Shown: positions 22,726 through 34,446 of the stretch, piece after piece
Position numbering within the stretch: position 1 is the first letter of the stretch
Layout: the number at the start of each line of letters is the position of its first letter
Origin: Canna indica
Lineage: Eukaryota; Streptophyta; Magnoliopsida; Zingiberales; Cannaceae
Direction: 5' to 3'
Length of the DNA: 64,000 bases
Assembly: GCA_034359265.1 (NCBI GenBank)
Contig: CP136897.1
Span: forward strand, 24,918,001 to 24,982,000
The notes under the pieces: model-generated
The model's input: only the letters and a program-made list of their open reading frames with translations
Database searches by the model: none
Told to the model about the DNA's origin: nothing
Program-made: the position numbers and the translations under genes

Positions 22726-25700
22726 AAACACATGGGTATTGGATAGTGGTTGCTCAAAACACCCGACGGGTGATATCAATCTTTTCGCAACCCTATCAAG
22801 CAAAGATGGTGGACATGTGACATTTGGAGACAATGCCAAAGGTAAAATTATTGACATTGGTGATATAGGTATACTCCCTTACCCATGCATTAAAAATATC
22901 TTACTAGTTGATGGGTTAAAACATAATTTAATTAGCATATCTCAATTGTATGACAATGGATATGTAGTCATTTTTTAGGCATCTAAATGCATCATTAAAA
23001 GTGCACCATCTAATGACATTGTGTTTATTAGAAATAGGCAAGAAAATGTTTACACATTAGTTTTAAATGTTTTGCCTAATCCCCATGTTAGATGCTTGGT
23101 TGCCATGAAAAATGATTCTTGGTTGTGGCATAGAAGGCTAGGACATGCTAGCATGAGCCTCATCCAAGAAATATCTAAGAAAGACTTAGTTAAAGGATTA
23201 CCTAAGATAAAATTTGAAAAAGACAAACTTTGTGATGCATATCAACTAGGTAAACAAGTTGAACTTGTGCACATGGATCTTTTTGGTCCGTGTGATGTAG
23301 CTAGTCTAGGTGGAAAACTATATTGCTATGTGCTGGTTGATGATTTCTCGAGATTTACATGGGTTTTCTTTTTAGCTAAGAAAAATGAAACTTTTGACAT
23401 CTTCAAAAAATTTGCTAGGAGAGTTACAAATGAGAAAGGAATTTCAATTTTGAAAATTAGAAGTGATAATGGAGGAGAATTTAAAAATAAAAAGTTTTCC
23501 AAATTTTATGATGAATTGGGTATTGAGCATACATTTTCTTCCCCTAGGATCCCTCAACAAAATGGGGTGGTTGAGAGGAAGAATAGAACCTTACAAGAGA
23601 TGGGTAGGACCATGCTTTGTGAAAATAATTTGCCCAAGTACTTCTGGGCCGAAGCCATAAATACCACTTGTTATGTGCTTAATCGTGTTTTATTGAGACC
23701 TAAAATCAAGAAAACATATTTTGAGCTTTGGAATGATAAAATCCCAAGTGTGGGATATTTTCATATTTTTGGATGTAAATGCTTTATCATAAACACTAAG
23801 GAGCATTTAGGAAAATTTGATTCTAAATCTGATGAAGGTATTTTCCTAGGTTACTCCAATAGTTCTAAGGCATATAGAGTCTATAATCGTATTGTTGAAG
23901 AATCTATGCATGTTACATTTGATGAAACTAATGATTCTTCTAGAAATGTTAAGATTGTGAATTTAGGTGAGGAACTTGAGGAACTCACATTTCATGACAA
24001 AGAGGTTGAGGATGAAAACAATGAGGAAACTCAACATGAAGAACCCTCATCCTCAACTCTACCTCAAGATGAAGAAGAAGAAGAGGAAGCTCTACCACCT
24101 CTCCCCAAAGGGTACCGATTGATAATGGATCATCCAATGGATCAAGTCATTGGAGAACCATCAACGGGAATGGTAACGTGCTCTAAACTTAAGAATAGTT
24201 GTCAATATGTAGCGTTCATATCTCAAGTAGAGCCAAAAAACATTAAGGAAGCAATAGAAGATGAATTTTGGGTAATAGCTATGCAAGAAGAACTTAATCA
24301 ATTTGTTAGGAATGAAGTATGGGACTTAGTACCTAGACCTAGCGGACAAACCGTGATTGAGACTAAATGGGTGTTTAGAAATAAGTTAGATGAAGGAGGT
24401 TTAGTTATTAGAAACAAAGCTAGGTTAGTGACCCAAGGGTACAATCAAGAAGAAGGAATAAATTATAATGAAACTTATGCTCTCGGAGCTAGATTAGAGG
24501 CAATTCGCATGCATTTAGCTTATGTTAGTTTTAAAGGCTTTAAACTTTTTCAAATAGATGTTAAAAGTGTGTATTTAAATAGTTTTATCGATGAAGAAGT
24601 TTATGTTAAACAACCCCCCGGATTTGAAAGTTTTGAGTTTCCAAATCATGTTTTTAAACTTAAAAAGACTTTATATGGCTTAAAACAAGCCCCAAGGGCT
24701 TGGTATGAAAGGCTTTCCACGTTTTTGTTAAATCAAGGCTTTAGCATTGGAAAAGCCGATGTCTCTCTTTTTATAAAACATGATGAAAATGATATTTTAC
24801 TCGTGCAAATTTATGTTGATGATATAATATTTGGTGCTACTAATGAATTGCTTTGTGAGTGGTTTGCAAAGTACATGCAAGAAGAGTTTGAGATGAGCAT
24901 GATGGGAGAACTTTCTTTCATGCTTGGTCTCCAAATCAAGCAAACCAACAAAGGAATCTTCATAAACCAAGCTATGTACACAAAGGAGCTCATCAAAAGA
25001 TTTGGGATGAATGAAGCCAAGATAGCTTCTACACTAATGAGCACATCCATCAAGCTTGACAAAGATAAAGATGGTGCCAAAGTAGATGAAAAACGATATC
25101 GAGGTATGATTGGTAGCATTCTCTATTTAACTGCAAGTAGACCCAATATCATGTTTAGTGTTTGTGCATATGCTAGGTTTCAATCTTGTCCTAGAATGTC
25201 TCACTTGAGTGCGGTCAAACGCATATTGAGATATTTGAAGGGTACGATTGACTTTGGATTATGGTATCCATGTAATACTTCTTTTGATTTAAATGGTTTT
25301 TCGGATGCCGATTTTGCCGGGTGTAAAGTGGATCGAAAAAACACTAGTGGATGTTGTCAATTCCTAGGGATGAGTCTTGTCTCTTGGTTTTCATAGAAAC
25401 AAAACTCGGTTGCACTTTCAACCACCGAAGCGGAATACATCGCTGCGGCTAGTTATTGTGCACAAGTCCTTTGGATGAAACAAACCCTTCTAGATTATGG
25501 ACTTAAGTATTCTTGTATACCTATATATTGTGATAACACTAGGGCAATCAACTTAACAAAAAATCATGTTTTACACTCTAGGACCAAGCATATTGATCTA
25601 AAGCACTATTTTCTTAGGGATAATGTAGCCAAGGGAAATATATCCGTGGAATTCGTATCCACCGACAAACAACTTGCGGATATATTCACAAAACCCTTAG

Positions 25701-25762
25701 GTAAAGAAAGCTTTACAAACTTAAGAATGCAATTAGGAATTTGTGCTTTTCCTAGTGGTTAA
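22726..25762 (+). pseudogene. Sirevirus-like pol: protease, integrase, reverse transcriptase, RNase H
   Basis: Protease active site WVLDSGCSKHPTGD near 22740. A stop at about 22978 precedes the integrase part. The integrase zinc-binding region has WHRRLGH, but the CDAC pair reads CDAY, and about 20 residues normally following GKQ are missing. The core keeps its acidic residues (HMDLFGP, RSDNGGEFKN, PQQNGVVERKNR). The RT (about 24340-25000) has an intact YVDD in IYVDDIIFGATN. RNase H follows, split by a TAG at 25396 just after SWFS, and resumes to 25762 (YCDNTRAINL, RTKHIDLKHYFLRD, KPLGKESF). One long open frame, 23021-25396, covers most of it. Confidence 0.9.
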
Positions 25763-26200
25763 AAATAAAAAATATACATGTCTTTTGAAAAATTGCATTT
25801 CATATGGTATCATCACACTTATGTATTGCCTTGTAATGGAGCTTTGCGACTTATCGATGTTTGCCTTCTATAGGCTTACATTAATAGGAATGACTATAGT
25901 GGTAGATGATACTCGATTTTATGGCTTTCTTGGTTTTAATGATGAAACTCATTAATAGTACCGTAGCTCTTGTCCTTTTTGATTGATGTCAAAAGGGGGA
26001 GAAAAAGTAAGATCACATTTATTTTATGATGCATATAGATAGGGGGAGTTACAAATATAATATGCTTATTGATAGGGGGGGTATATGTTAAGTTGTGAAT
26101 CATGTTGTGTCTGCCTTAACTCAAACTCACAAATGACACTTAGAGTCTTCTTTTATATAAAATTTTATGTTGTGTTTATCATTATCAAAAAGGGGGAGAT
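25763..26200 (+). other. 3' non-coding region with repeated polypurine tracts
   Basis: Four purine tracts of the GGGGGAG or GGGGGG kind occur in about 210 bp: near 25990 (AAAAGGGGGAG), 26040, 26075 and 26186-26200 (AAAAAGGGGGAGAT, abutting the 3' LTR). Only the last is needed to prime plus-strand DNA. Multiple tracts at this place are a known mark of Sireviruses. Confidence 0.8.
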
Positions 26201-27464
26201 TGTTGGCTTAAGGGTTCCCCCTAGGCTTCAATCTCTATTTTGACGATAACAAACAAGTATTTAATATGTGTGTGAAGTTTTGAGTTCAGGTTGAGGTTGC
26301 GATAAGCACGCGAACTTCGCTTGGAGATTCGCAAAAATCGTCAAGAAAGGCTCTAATGCAGATCAAGTAGATTCCTTGTAATATATCCCTACGATCTCAT
26401 ACCAAGCCTATTTGTAAAGTTATCCAAGTCAAAACTCGGTAACAAAACCCATGAAAAAGAGTGTAACAAAGCAAATGTAAAAATCAGCCTCAGCCCAGGT
26501 TCGGTCGACCGGTTGGTCGACCGAACAAGGCAGGAAATTGGCAATAGCCACTTCGGTCGACCAAATAAGGCCGAATTCTAGTAGTGGCTACTTCGATCGA
26601 CCGATCGGTCAACCGGACAGCAGAGGAGTTAAAACGTGATAAAGTCAGTTGACCATCTGGTCGACTAAATAAAGTGGCAGAAGGTAAAAACACCAGCGGT
26701 CGTTGGGCGATAAGTCGGTCGACCGACGATCGATCGGCGTCCAACGAGCGAAAAAATGCTCGTTGAAGAGTCGTTCCGTGGGAGGGGTTATAAATACCCC
26801 TCACCAACCTTCATTAACTCTTCTTAACCATTGAGATAGGCTTCCAAAGTGTGATTTGTGCCTTCTAAGCTTGATTTACTCGCACTTGCTTCTCCGATCG
26901 TCAACTTCTCTCAAGCGCTCATCTTCCCTCAACTCTGGCTCCGATTCGATCTCAACGTCTTGTGGAGTTGGATGCATTGAAGGCTTGGAAAAGAGCTCTT
27001 AGCCTTGGTTTACTCTTTATCTCTTTTCATTGTAATTATACTTGTTATTTGAACTTGATTTTCATTGATTAGCTTGCTATGTGTGCTAGTGTAAACACCT
27101 AGGGTTTACTTTGTAGAATTATATTTTGCCTGGGTGAATAGGTTTGAGGAGTTCTCAAAGGGTTGAGAACCGAGTCCTCGATTGTATTCAAAGGGAAACA
27201 CAAAGTCTTTAAAGGATTTAGTTTGAATCCTTGGTGTGGAGCCAAGATAGTGGAGTAGGCGGTTGGCCGAAACAATATACTTTCTTGTGTTTGCATTGCT
27301 TTGTGTGCTAGCTTATAATTGTGTTTCATACTCGCTAACGAACATCACTTAGTTGCACTTGCGTTTGGTTGAAGTTGGAATTGATTCAAAAAGAAATTGA
27401 AGTAGAAAGAAAAAGTAATCCAACACTATTCAACCCCCCTTCTAGTGTGGGCTTTCACTTAACA
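26201..27464 (+). repeat. 3' LTR of the Sirevirus-like element
   Basis: Begins TGTTGGCTTAAGGG and ends CACTTAACA; TATA box TATAAAT at 26789-26795. It is shorter than the 5' LTR, chiefly within the GTCGAC palindrome cluster (about 26500-26750). Confidence 0.93.
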
Positions 27465-27469
27465 TGTTC

Positions 27470-28211
27470 CACCCTCACGATCAATGGACCAGTTCATGAG
27501 TGAGCTTCAGTTTACCTTTGGGGTCCTGTCAGTTCAAAACCACAGAAGGTTCCTCCCTCTAAGTCACCTCCGATCCCTCCAAGGTTGTTGAAGCAGGCCT
27601 GAGCTGTTGATAAGGCTGGAGATGTCGTTCCCAACTCTACCTCTGTTGCACCTCCTGCAACCGATACCTCCACTCTTGCCTTGGTTCCCCGATAAGCTAC
27701 ATTTGATGGAATGTGGGGGGGGCATGGCGGAGACAGGTAAGGGACCATGTTTTTTTTGTTGTTAAAAAAATTTCTATGAATCTAATTGCTTTGCTAAAAA
27801 CGCATATCGACGATGCCCGAGCTTCTAAACTTGTCCACTCATTTCGGAGACAATGGACTGGAGTCTCTTACCCATCCAGGGGAGCCTCAGGGGAACTTCT
27901 CCTGGCTTGGGAGTCCTCTATCATTTTTGCGAAGGTATTATATATACAACCTCAGGGTATTAGTGCGATTATTGGTAATGACGTACTTGAACCTTTTCTT
28001 CTAACTAATATTTACGCTAGTACGAACCCGGTTCTTCGTAACGAATTTTGGAACAGTCTTTCCTCTTTAGATCTTTCAAGCTACCCTTGGCTACTGTGTG
28101 GGGATTTTAATTATTATTTGCATCAAGGTGAAAAAAGAGGGGGATTGCCTTTTCGTTTGAATCTTTCGACTCGGGTTTTTATCGATTTTGTGCAGTCTCT
28201 CAGCTTAATCG
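27470..28211 (+). pseudogene. LINE ORF1 tail and ORF2 endonuclease N-terminal half
   Basis: After the copia element the Pro-rich ORF1 tail runs to about 27690. ORF2 follows in the frame 27713-28211 with an APE-type endonuclease: ALLKTHIDDARASKLVHSF, YPSRGASGELLLAW, LTNIYAST, then WLLCGDFNYYLHQGEKRGG. The metal-binding Glu of the usual LLETH motif is Lys here, while GDFN is intact. The frame is cut at 28211 by a solo LTR. Confidence 0.8.
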
Positions 28212-29971
28212 TGTTGGCTTTAGGTTTTCAACCTTAGCTTTAATCTCGGTTTTGATAGTTTTGATGATAACAAACATGGGACTAATGATTTCATTGAGAA
28301 TATCTTTCAGGTTCCTTATCGGTTAGTGCGCGACGTCCGCAATCGGAGAAATCGGATAAATCGACAAGGATGCTCGTCGGCGCTCGGGAATCTTCAAGAA
28401 AGGGAGTTTAGGTTTAGGGTGTCTAGAAATTAATGTAATCCTCATGATGATGCATAAGAAATCCAAAAATATATCCCGAACCCCAAACCATGAAATTCTG
28501 GGACCGCCCTGAAATTCACTAAGACTAGGGAGCTCCTTGGAGGGCTATATGATCCAAACCTTTTCTTGAAATAAAAAATGACGGTAATTGTTCCTTGGGT
28601 CAAAACTAGATAACGAGGTATTTTTAGGATTTTTTGGAAGCCTTTAGCATATCCTTATTTGACCCGAAAGATTAGGAAATTTCTATTTTATACTAGATCC
28701 CAAGAACTAGATTTTGATCCTTAGGGATTTTGATTTTTTAGATATTTTTATTGAACTCAAATGGGGTATAATCCTTATATAACATTTATGTTATAAAGTT
28801 ATCATGTTATTTTCACTTAAAATTAATAAATGGTTATATAAGTAGATGTAGTGGTGAAAACGGAACCACAAGAACCAGGTAGAACATAAGCTGTCTGCCT
28901 TCTTTAGCTCAGGTTCGATCGACCGACTGAAGCCCTAAATGGGCAGTAGGCTTGGCAGTCGACCGACCTGCGTATAAGCCTAAGACGCAATCGCGTCGGT
29001 CAACCGACGGGTCGCCCGAAGATCGCGGATCGTGCGATTTGCGTCTGGCGGTTGATCCGTCGGTCGACCGACCACAGGGAAAATTGCAGCGGTCGAATGA
29101 CCGGTCGACCGATGCTTCGACCAGCGCTTCGACCGGCGGCTATAATGGATAGTTTTCTATCCGTTGAATAGTCGTTTCTTCACAAGGGTATAAATATACC
29201 CTCATATGATTTTTTAATTTTCTTCCTCATCTTCTACAGCCTTCATTGAGCATTCTAAGAGGAAGATTTGAAGCCTTCCAAAAGATCTAAAGCGCGCTCT
29301 GCTTCTTCCGCGAACATCTTCTTCAAGCGCACAAGCTTGGCTCAACTCGGGTTTCGATCGAGTTCTACCTCCTGAAGAGTTAAAGGTGTCAAAGGCTTGC
29401 TAAGGAGCTTGTACTATTGGTTTTATTCTAAGCTCCTTGGATTGTAATTTTTACCTGTTATTTAATGTTTTATTTGGATTTGTGTGACCTAGTGTTAGGT
29501 CTTGTTGTGTAAGTGGTTACCTTGCAAGGTGTAAAGCCACTTGTGTGTGTAAACGTAGTTGTTACTAGGATTAGTTTAGTTGTCCCTTAGGGTTGAGGTA
29601 GAAGAGGACTCTCGATAAGAAGGCGGTGACTTCCGGGTGTGGAACTGCCTTAGGTCGAGAGTGTGTCTCTTCAGTGAAAAGTCCTCGTGTGTAAGGGAAA
29701 TGTAAACTAATTTAGTAAAACTAGTTTGGAAATCCTAAGCGGGGTGCTTAGGTAGTGGAGTAGGCATTGGGGCCGAACCACTATAAAATCTCTGTGTTTG
29801 CATTGATTTGTTGATTGTTTTAATTGTCTTAATTATTCATCGCTTTCTCATCAAATCATTCTATCGTGCTTAGCCTAATGAATTAAGTAATCGACTAAAA
29901 TTTGAATTTAGGCTAATCGTTTTAATAAACACACTATTCACCCCCCCTATAGTGTCGCTATTTCGCCCACA
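28212..29971 (+). mobile_element. Solo copia LTR in LINE ORF2
   Basis: A 1760-bp LTR, TGTTGGCTTTAGG at 28212 to CGCCCACA at 29971. Flanks AATCG (28207-28211) and AATCA (29972-29976) form a 5-bp target-site duplication with one mismatch. Taking it out joins SLI to NLGFIGDPFTWSN in frame. It has a GTCGAC palindrome cluster (about 28912-29140), a TATA box near 29190 (TATAAATATA) and the C-run before its end. No internal retroelement sequence is present. Confidence 0.9.
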
Positions 29972-31861
29972 AATCAATCTAGGATTTATTGGTGATCCTT
30001 TTACTTGGTCTAATAACAAAAAAGATAATGTTAAGATTCAAATACGACTTGACCGATTCTTCTGTAATGCGGTTTGGCTACACTTTTTTTATTCTACTAC
30101 GGTTACTCATTTGCCAAAAGGTTTTTCAGACCATTGTCCTCTATTATTTAAATTCAGCACTGTGTGTAATCGAAGTAGGATGTTTAAATTCCAAAGTTTC
30201 TGGACCGATTACCCATAAACACAAGGTTTTGTGTGTAATGCTTGGAATGAGATCCCTCATGGTTTGCCGGCTCAGGGTAAGTTTTCTACTGGTTTGCGAT
30301 ATACTCGCTTTGCGCTGTCCTAATGGAATGCTCATGTTTTAAGATCTATTGAAGTGATGCTTGATGATACTAATGCTAACATTGCTAATCTAGAGCTTTT
30401 AACTACTACAACTTGCTTATCGGATTCTGATGAAATTTTATTTGGTCTTTATATAACAAGGCTGCCACCCTTAGCGACAAATAAATTTGAAAATGGTGGA
30501 GTAAAGCTAAAACGAAATGGATTTATGTTGGTGACTCTAATTCAACATACTTTCATCGTGTGGCCACTTCTATGAGTAGAATTAACAAAATTGATCATGT
30601 GATTTCTGCTGATGTCTCTACTTTTACCAAAAACGATGACATTTTATCGGTTTTCTCGAATTTTTATTGTGAATTATGGTATGATCAATGTGTTTCTTCG
30701 GTTGATCTGTCTACTAAATTACCTTTTTTGCATATTAATCAGGACTGTGTAAATGATTTAATTGCACCCTTTAGTCTTACTAAAGTTTCGAATGTTATTA
30801 AGTCCTTACCGAATGGGAAGAGTCCAGGGTTGGACGATTTTATTGGGAAATTCTTTAAACACTATTGGCATACTTTTTCTAATGATTTTATGAACTGCTT
30901 GCATGATTTTCATCAATATAATATTTTGCCTAGAGACTGGAACAAAACTATCTTATCATTCATAACTAAGGCTAGGAACCCTATTGCTGTGGGGGATTTT
31001 AGACCTATAGCGCTTTGCAACCTTGGCTACAAAATGTTGTCTAAATGCCTAGCTAATAGGTTAAAATGCACTCTACCTAAGCTTGTTTCTTATGAACAGT
31101 CGGTTTTTTATTAAGGGTAGAAGTATTCATGATAATATCTTATTGGCCTAAGAAATCGCTCATTCTATGTATGCCTTCAAAGGCAAAAACCCTTATGTGA
31201 TGATTAAAATATATCTGGCTAAAGCTTATGACAAAGTAAGCTGGAATTCTGTCCTATCCATTCTTAAGACTTGCCATTTACCTTCGGTTTTTATGGATTG
31301 GATTCATACTTGCTTATCAACTGTTAATTTTGCTTGTTTACTTAATCAAAAACCCTCCCCTTTCTTTGCTTCTAAAAGGGGCTTGGGGCAGGGTGACCCA
31401 CTGTTACCATACCTTTATGTTTTAGTCTCTCAGCTTTTAACTTTGTTATTCAACCAAGCTGTCGAGGATAGAAAACTTAACCCTTTCAAAATCAGGCGGG
31501 GTTTTCAGATTAGTCATCTAATGTATGCCAATGATATTTTAGTAACCTTTCGTGCCAACCCCAAGAGTATAAATGCTTTCAATGGAATTTTTTACAAATA
31601 TGCTGAGTTCATGGGTCAAACAATTAACTTAACCAAATCTGAAATTTTTTTCCCTAAAAACACTCCTCGAAATATAAAAACTCAAATTGCTAATGTTTTA
31701 AACACGAGAGTTGAGAACTTTCCTTTCAAATACTTAGGAACCTTTATTGCTCCTAGAAGGCCTTCAATTCAAGCTTTTGACATAATTTCGGATCAAATCA
31801 GTAGTAAATTAGGTGCTTGGCAAACCAACTTTCTTTCTCAAGCGGGTAGAGTTGTCTTAAT
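29972..31861 (+). pseudogene. LINE ORF2: endonuclease C-terminal half and reverse transcriptase
   Basis: Endonuclease end: NLGFIGDPFTWSNN, then FSDHCPLLFKF with the catalytic SDH intact. The RT domain occupies about 30740-31700: NGKSPGLDDF, ITKARNPIAVGDFRPIALCN, SKRGLGQGDPLLPYLY. Two catalytic positions are lost: the first Asp of motif A is Tyr (IYLAKAYDKVSW), and the motif C box FADD reads YAND (LMYANDILVTF). Stops occur at 30218, 31114 and near 31150. It ends at 31861 after GRVVLI, where the next LTR is inserted. Confidence 0.88.
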
Positions 31862-33320
31862 TGAAATTGAAATGGCGACACTAAAGGGGGGGTGAATAGT
31901 ATGTTTACTAATTCTATTAGCCTAAATTCCAGTTTTAACCATTTTCTTGATTAGTTATGCTAAGCACGATTAAACGATTAGATGCGGAAGCTATAAATGA
32001 CAAAGCAATTAAATACAACCAATAAAGCAATGCCTACTCCACTACCTAAGCACCCCGCTTAGGATTTTCAAACTAGTTTTACTAGATTAATTCGATTTCC
32101 CATACAGAGAGGATTTTTCACCGAAGAGTCTCACTCTCGACCTAAGGTACTTCCACACCCGGAAGTCTCCGCCTTCTTATCGAGAGCACTTTTCCACCTC
32201 AACCCTAAGGGACAACTAAACTAATCCTAGTAAACACTAAGTTTACACAAGTGGCTTTACACCTAACACCAGGTAACAACTTTCACACAAGAAGACCTAA
32301 CACTTGGTCTTCGTACAAACCTAAATTAAAGAAACAACAGTTCAAATAACAGATAAAAATATAATCAAAAGAGCTAAGAGATTAAACCAAAGATTAATGC
32401 TCTTTTGCAAGCCCTTGGCACCTTCAACTCGTCAAGAGGTAGAGCTTGATCAAAACCCGAGTTGAGCCCAGCTTGTGCGCTTGAAGAAGATGTTCGCGGA
32501 AACAACAGAGCGCAAGCAGTTCCTCTTTTGGAATGCTTAAATCTTCCTCTTAATTGCTCAATTAAATCTGTAGAAGTCAAGGAAGAAGTTTAAATGAGAT
32601 AAGTGAGGTATATTTATACCATCACGAAGAAACGATAGCTCAATGGATAGAAAACTATTCGTTGCAGACGCTCGATCGATTGGTCGATCGATCGATCGAT
32701 CGACCACTCATTCGACCGCTGCCCTTCTCTCTGTGTGCGGTCGACCGCCCAGACGCGAATCCTTCGATCCCGCATTCGGTTGACCAGTCGATCGACCGAC
32801 GCAAGTTGCGTCTGCAGCTATCCTCAGCTCGATCGACCGATTGGTCGACCTATAGGCTTACTGCCTCTTTTTGGCCTATGTCGGTCGACCGGTCATAGCC
32901 GCTGCCTATTTTCGGCAGTGTTCGGTCGACTGACCGGTCGATTGACAAGGCTACTGGCCTTTTTCTTACCTTGTTCGGTCAACCGAACCTAGGCTGAGTT
33001 TGGTTTCTTCAGCCTTTTTCTTCCGCGATTTGTTTCCGAGTTTCGGCTTTCAACGAGCATCAACTTGGAGAGCTTTCTATGTGATCTTTGGACTCGTCCA
33101 AGACGTCTTTGGTGCACACGTCGATCTTCGAGAAATTCCACGACGAACCCGAGCGCGACGATTAATGTCCTTTCGATTTTCTAATTTTTTCGATCGAGGA
33201 CATCGAATGCTAATTGATATGGAACCTGAAAGATTTCTCGATGAAATATTAGTTTCATGTTTGTTATCATCAAAACCGAGATTAAGAGATTAAGACCAAG
33301 TTGAAAACCTAAAGCCAACA
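31862..33320 (-). mobile_element. Solo copia LTR, minus orientation, in LINE ORF2
   Basis: A 1459-bp LTR in reverse orientation, TGAAATTG at 31862 to AGCCAACA at 33320, with perfect TTAAT duplications at 31857-31861 and 33321-33325. It is a relative of the LTR at 28212-29971, sharing the C-run (as GGGGGGG near 31890), the block around TAGTGGAGTAGGCATTG in reverse, and a GATCGATC/GTCGAC-rich part at 32660-32990. Confidence 0.9.
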
Positions 33321-33330
33321 TTAATTAATT

Positions 33331-34437
33331 GGGATAAGGGCCTATTTGCCCCTAAAGTATTCGAAAATGTACAAATTTATTCTTAAAGTTTTTATTTTTT
33401 GAAAAATACCCTCGTCGTTCAAATTTTGGGCCAAAAATATCACTGCATGTAACGGTTTGATAAGTCAGCAAATAATTACTTACGTGGCAAATAAAATAAG
33501 CCACATCATCAAGCCACACTAGATTTTAAGCTGCCAACATGTAATACCCAATATATTCACAACCTAAATTAATTAGGGGCAACATATAGAGTTAGTATAT
33601 ATTCTAACTTTTAGTTACAAGCCATTAAAATACGCGTCAAATTGAACAAGCTGAAAAGATAAGAAAAAATAAGAAAAGGAAAATAAGGTAGCTCAGTCGG
33701 CTGCAAAAACTAGTCGGTTAAGGGGTGCTGCAAAAATACGTCCCACCACTTCTTTGTAATACCCCAAAAATTTTAAAATGCTTATTTATTTATTTCAGCG
33801 GGATAATTTAATCGATGTCAGGATGGACCGGATGAAATACCGGAGAGCTTAAATTGAAGATTAGCCTTTGTGCGAGAGGAAATTAATTCATCTAAGTTTG
33901 ATTAGTCCTTAGACGGGGTTGCTTGGTTCGAGACGAATCTGAAGGTTCGAGCGAAACTCGAATCAGACTTATATTGGTTGAGTTATGGCTTGTTTTAGAT
34001 TCAACTTAAGTTAAGGGATACTCTGGTCTTTTGGCGATTGGGGTTTTAGTATTTATACCTCATCCCTCATGGGCGCGTGAGATTTTTGGCCCAAAATTTG
34101 GACGACGAGGGCATTTTTCAAAAAATAAAAAGTTTAAGGGCAAATTTGTACCTTTTCGAATACTTTAGGTGCAAATATAGTCCAAATTTTGGACAATGAT
34201 GGCATTTTTCAAAAAAAAAGTTTAAAGCAAAATTGTACCTTTTCGAATACTTTAGGAGCAAATATGACCCTTATCCTTGTCACGTAAGCAACCGTTTGTT
34301 GACTTATCAAACCGTTACAAGCAGTGGTATTTTTGGCCCAAAATTTGGACTACGATGGTATTTTTAAAAAAAAAGAAAGTTTAAGGGCAAATTTGTATAT
34401 TTTTGAATACTTTAGGGGAAAATATGGCCCTTATCCC
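33331..34437. mobile_element. Mutator-like foldback element
   Basis: A 1107-bp element with terminal inverted repeats of about 155 bp (33331-33487 and 34279-34437, ends GGGATAAGGG / CCCTTATCCC). It is flanked by a perfect 9-bp duplication TAATTAATT (33322-33330 and 34438-34446), the length typical of Mutator-like elements. It landed beside the solo LTR, partly on the LTR's own duplication. Two more partial copies of the right terminus lie at about 34090-34200 and 34200-34277. There is no transposase. Confidence 0.8.
33755..34080 (+). mobile_element. Possible truncated gypsy LTR start inside the foldback element
   Basis: The text from TGTAATACCCCAAAAATTTT at about 33755, followed by a GATGTCAGGATGG stretch and a TATA-like TATTTATACC near 34050, resembles the start of a chromovirus-type gypsy LTR. 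Its far end is missing. The call rests on the TGTAATACCCC start and the TATA-like site alone. Confidence 0.35.
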
Positions 34438-34446
34438 TAATTAATT

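Larger units (their letters stand above)
19532..27464 (+). mobile_element. Sirevirus-like Ty1/copia retrotransposon with both LTRs
   Basis: A 7933-bp element flanked by perfect 5-bp duplications TGTTC (19527-19531 and 27465-27469). It has two LTRs (1492 and 1264 bp), a primer-binding site complementary to initiator tRNA-Met at 21026-21037, gag, pol in the copia order protease-integrase-RT-RNase H, and a purine tract before the 3' LTR. Gag has two CCHC knuckles, and several GGGGGAG-type purine tracts precede the 3' LTR, both usual in Sireviruses. Gag and pol carry stops, frameshifts and a deletion in integrase, so it is not autonomous. The two LTRs differ by scattered substitutions and a length change in the palindrome region, so the insertion is not recent. 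Confidence 0.95.
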
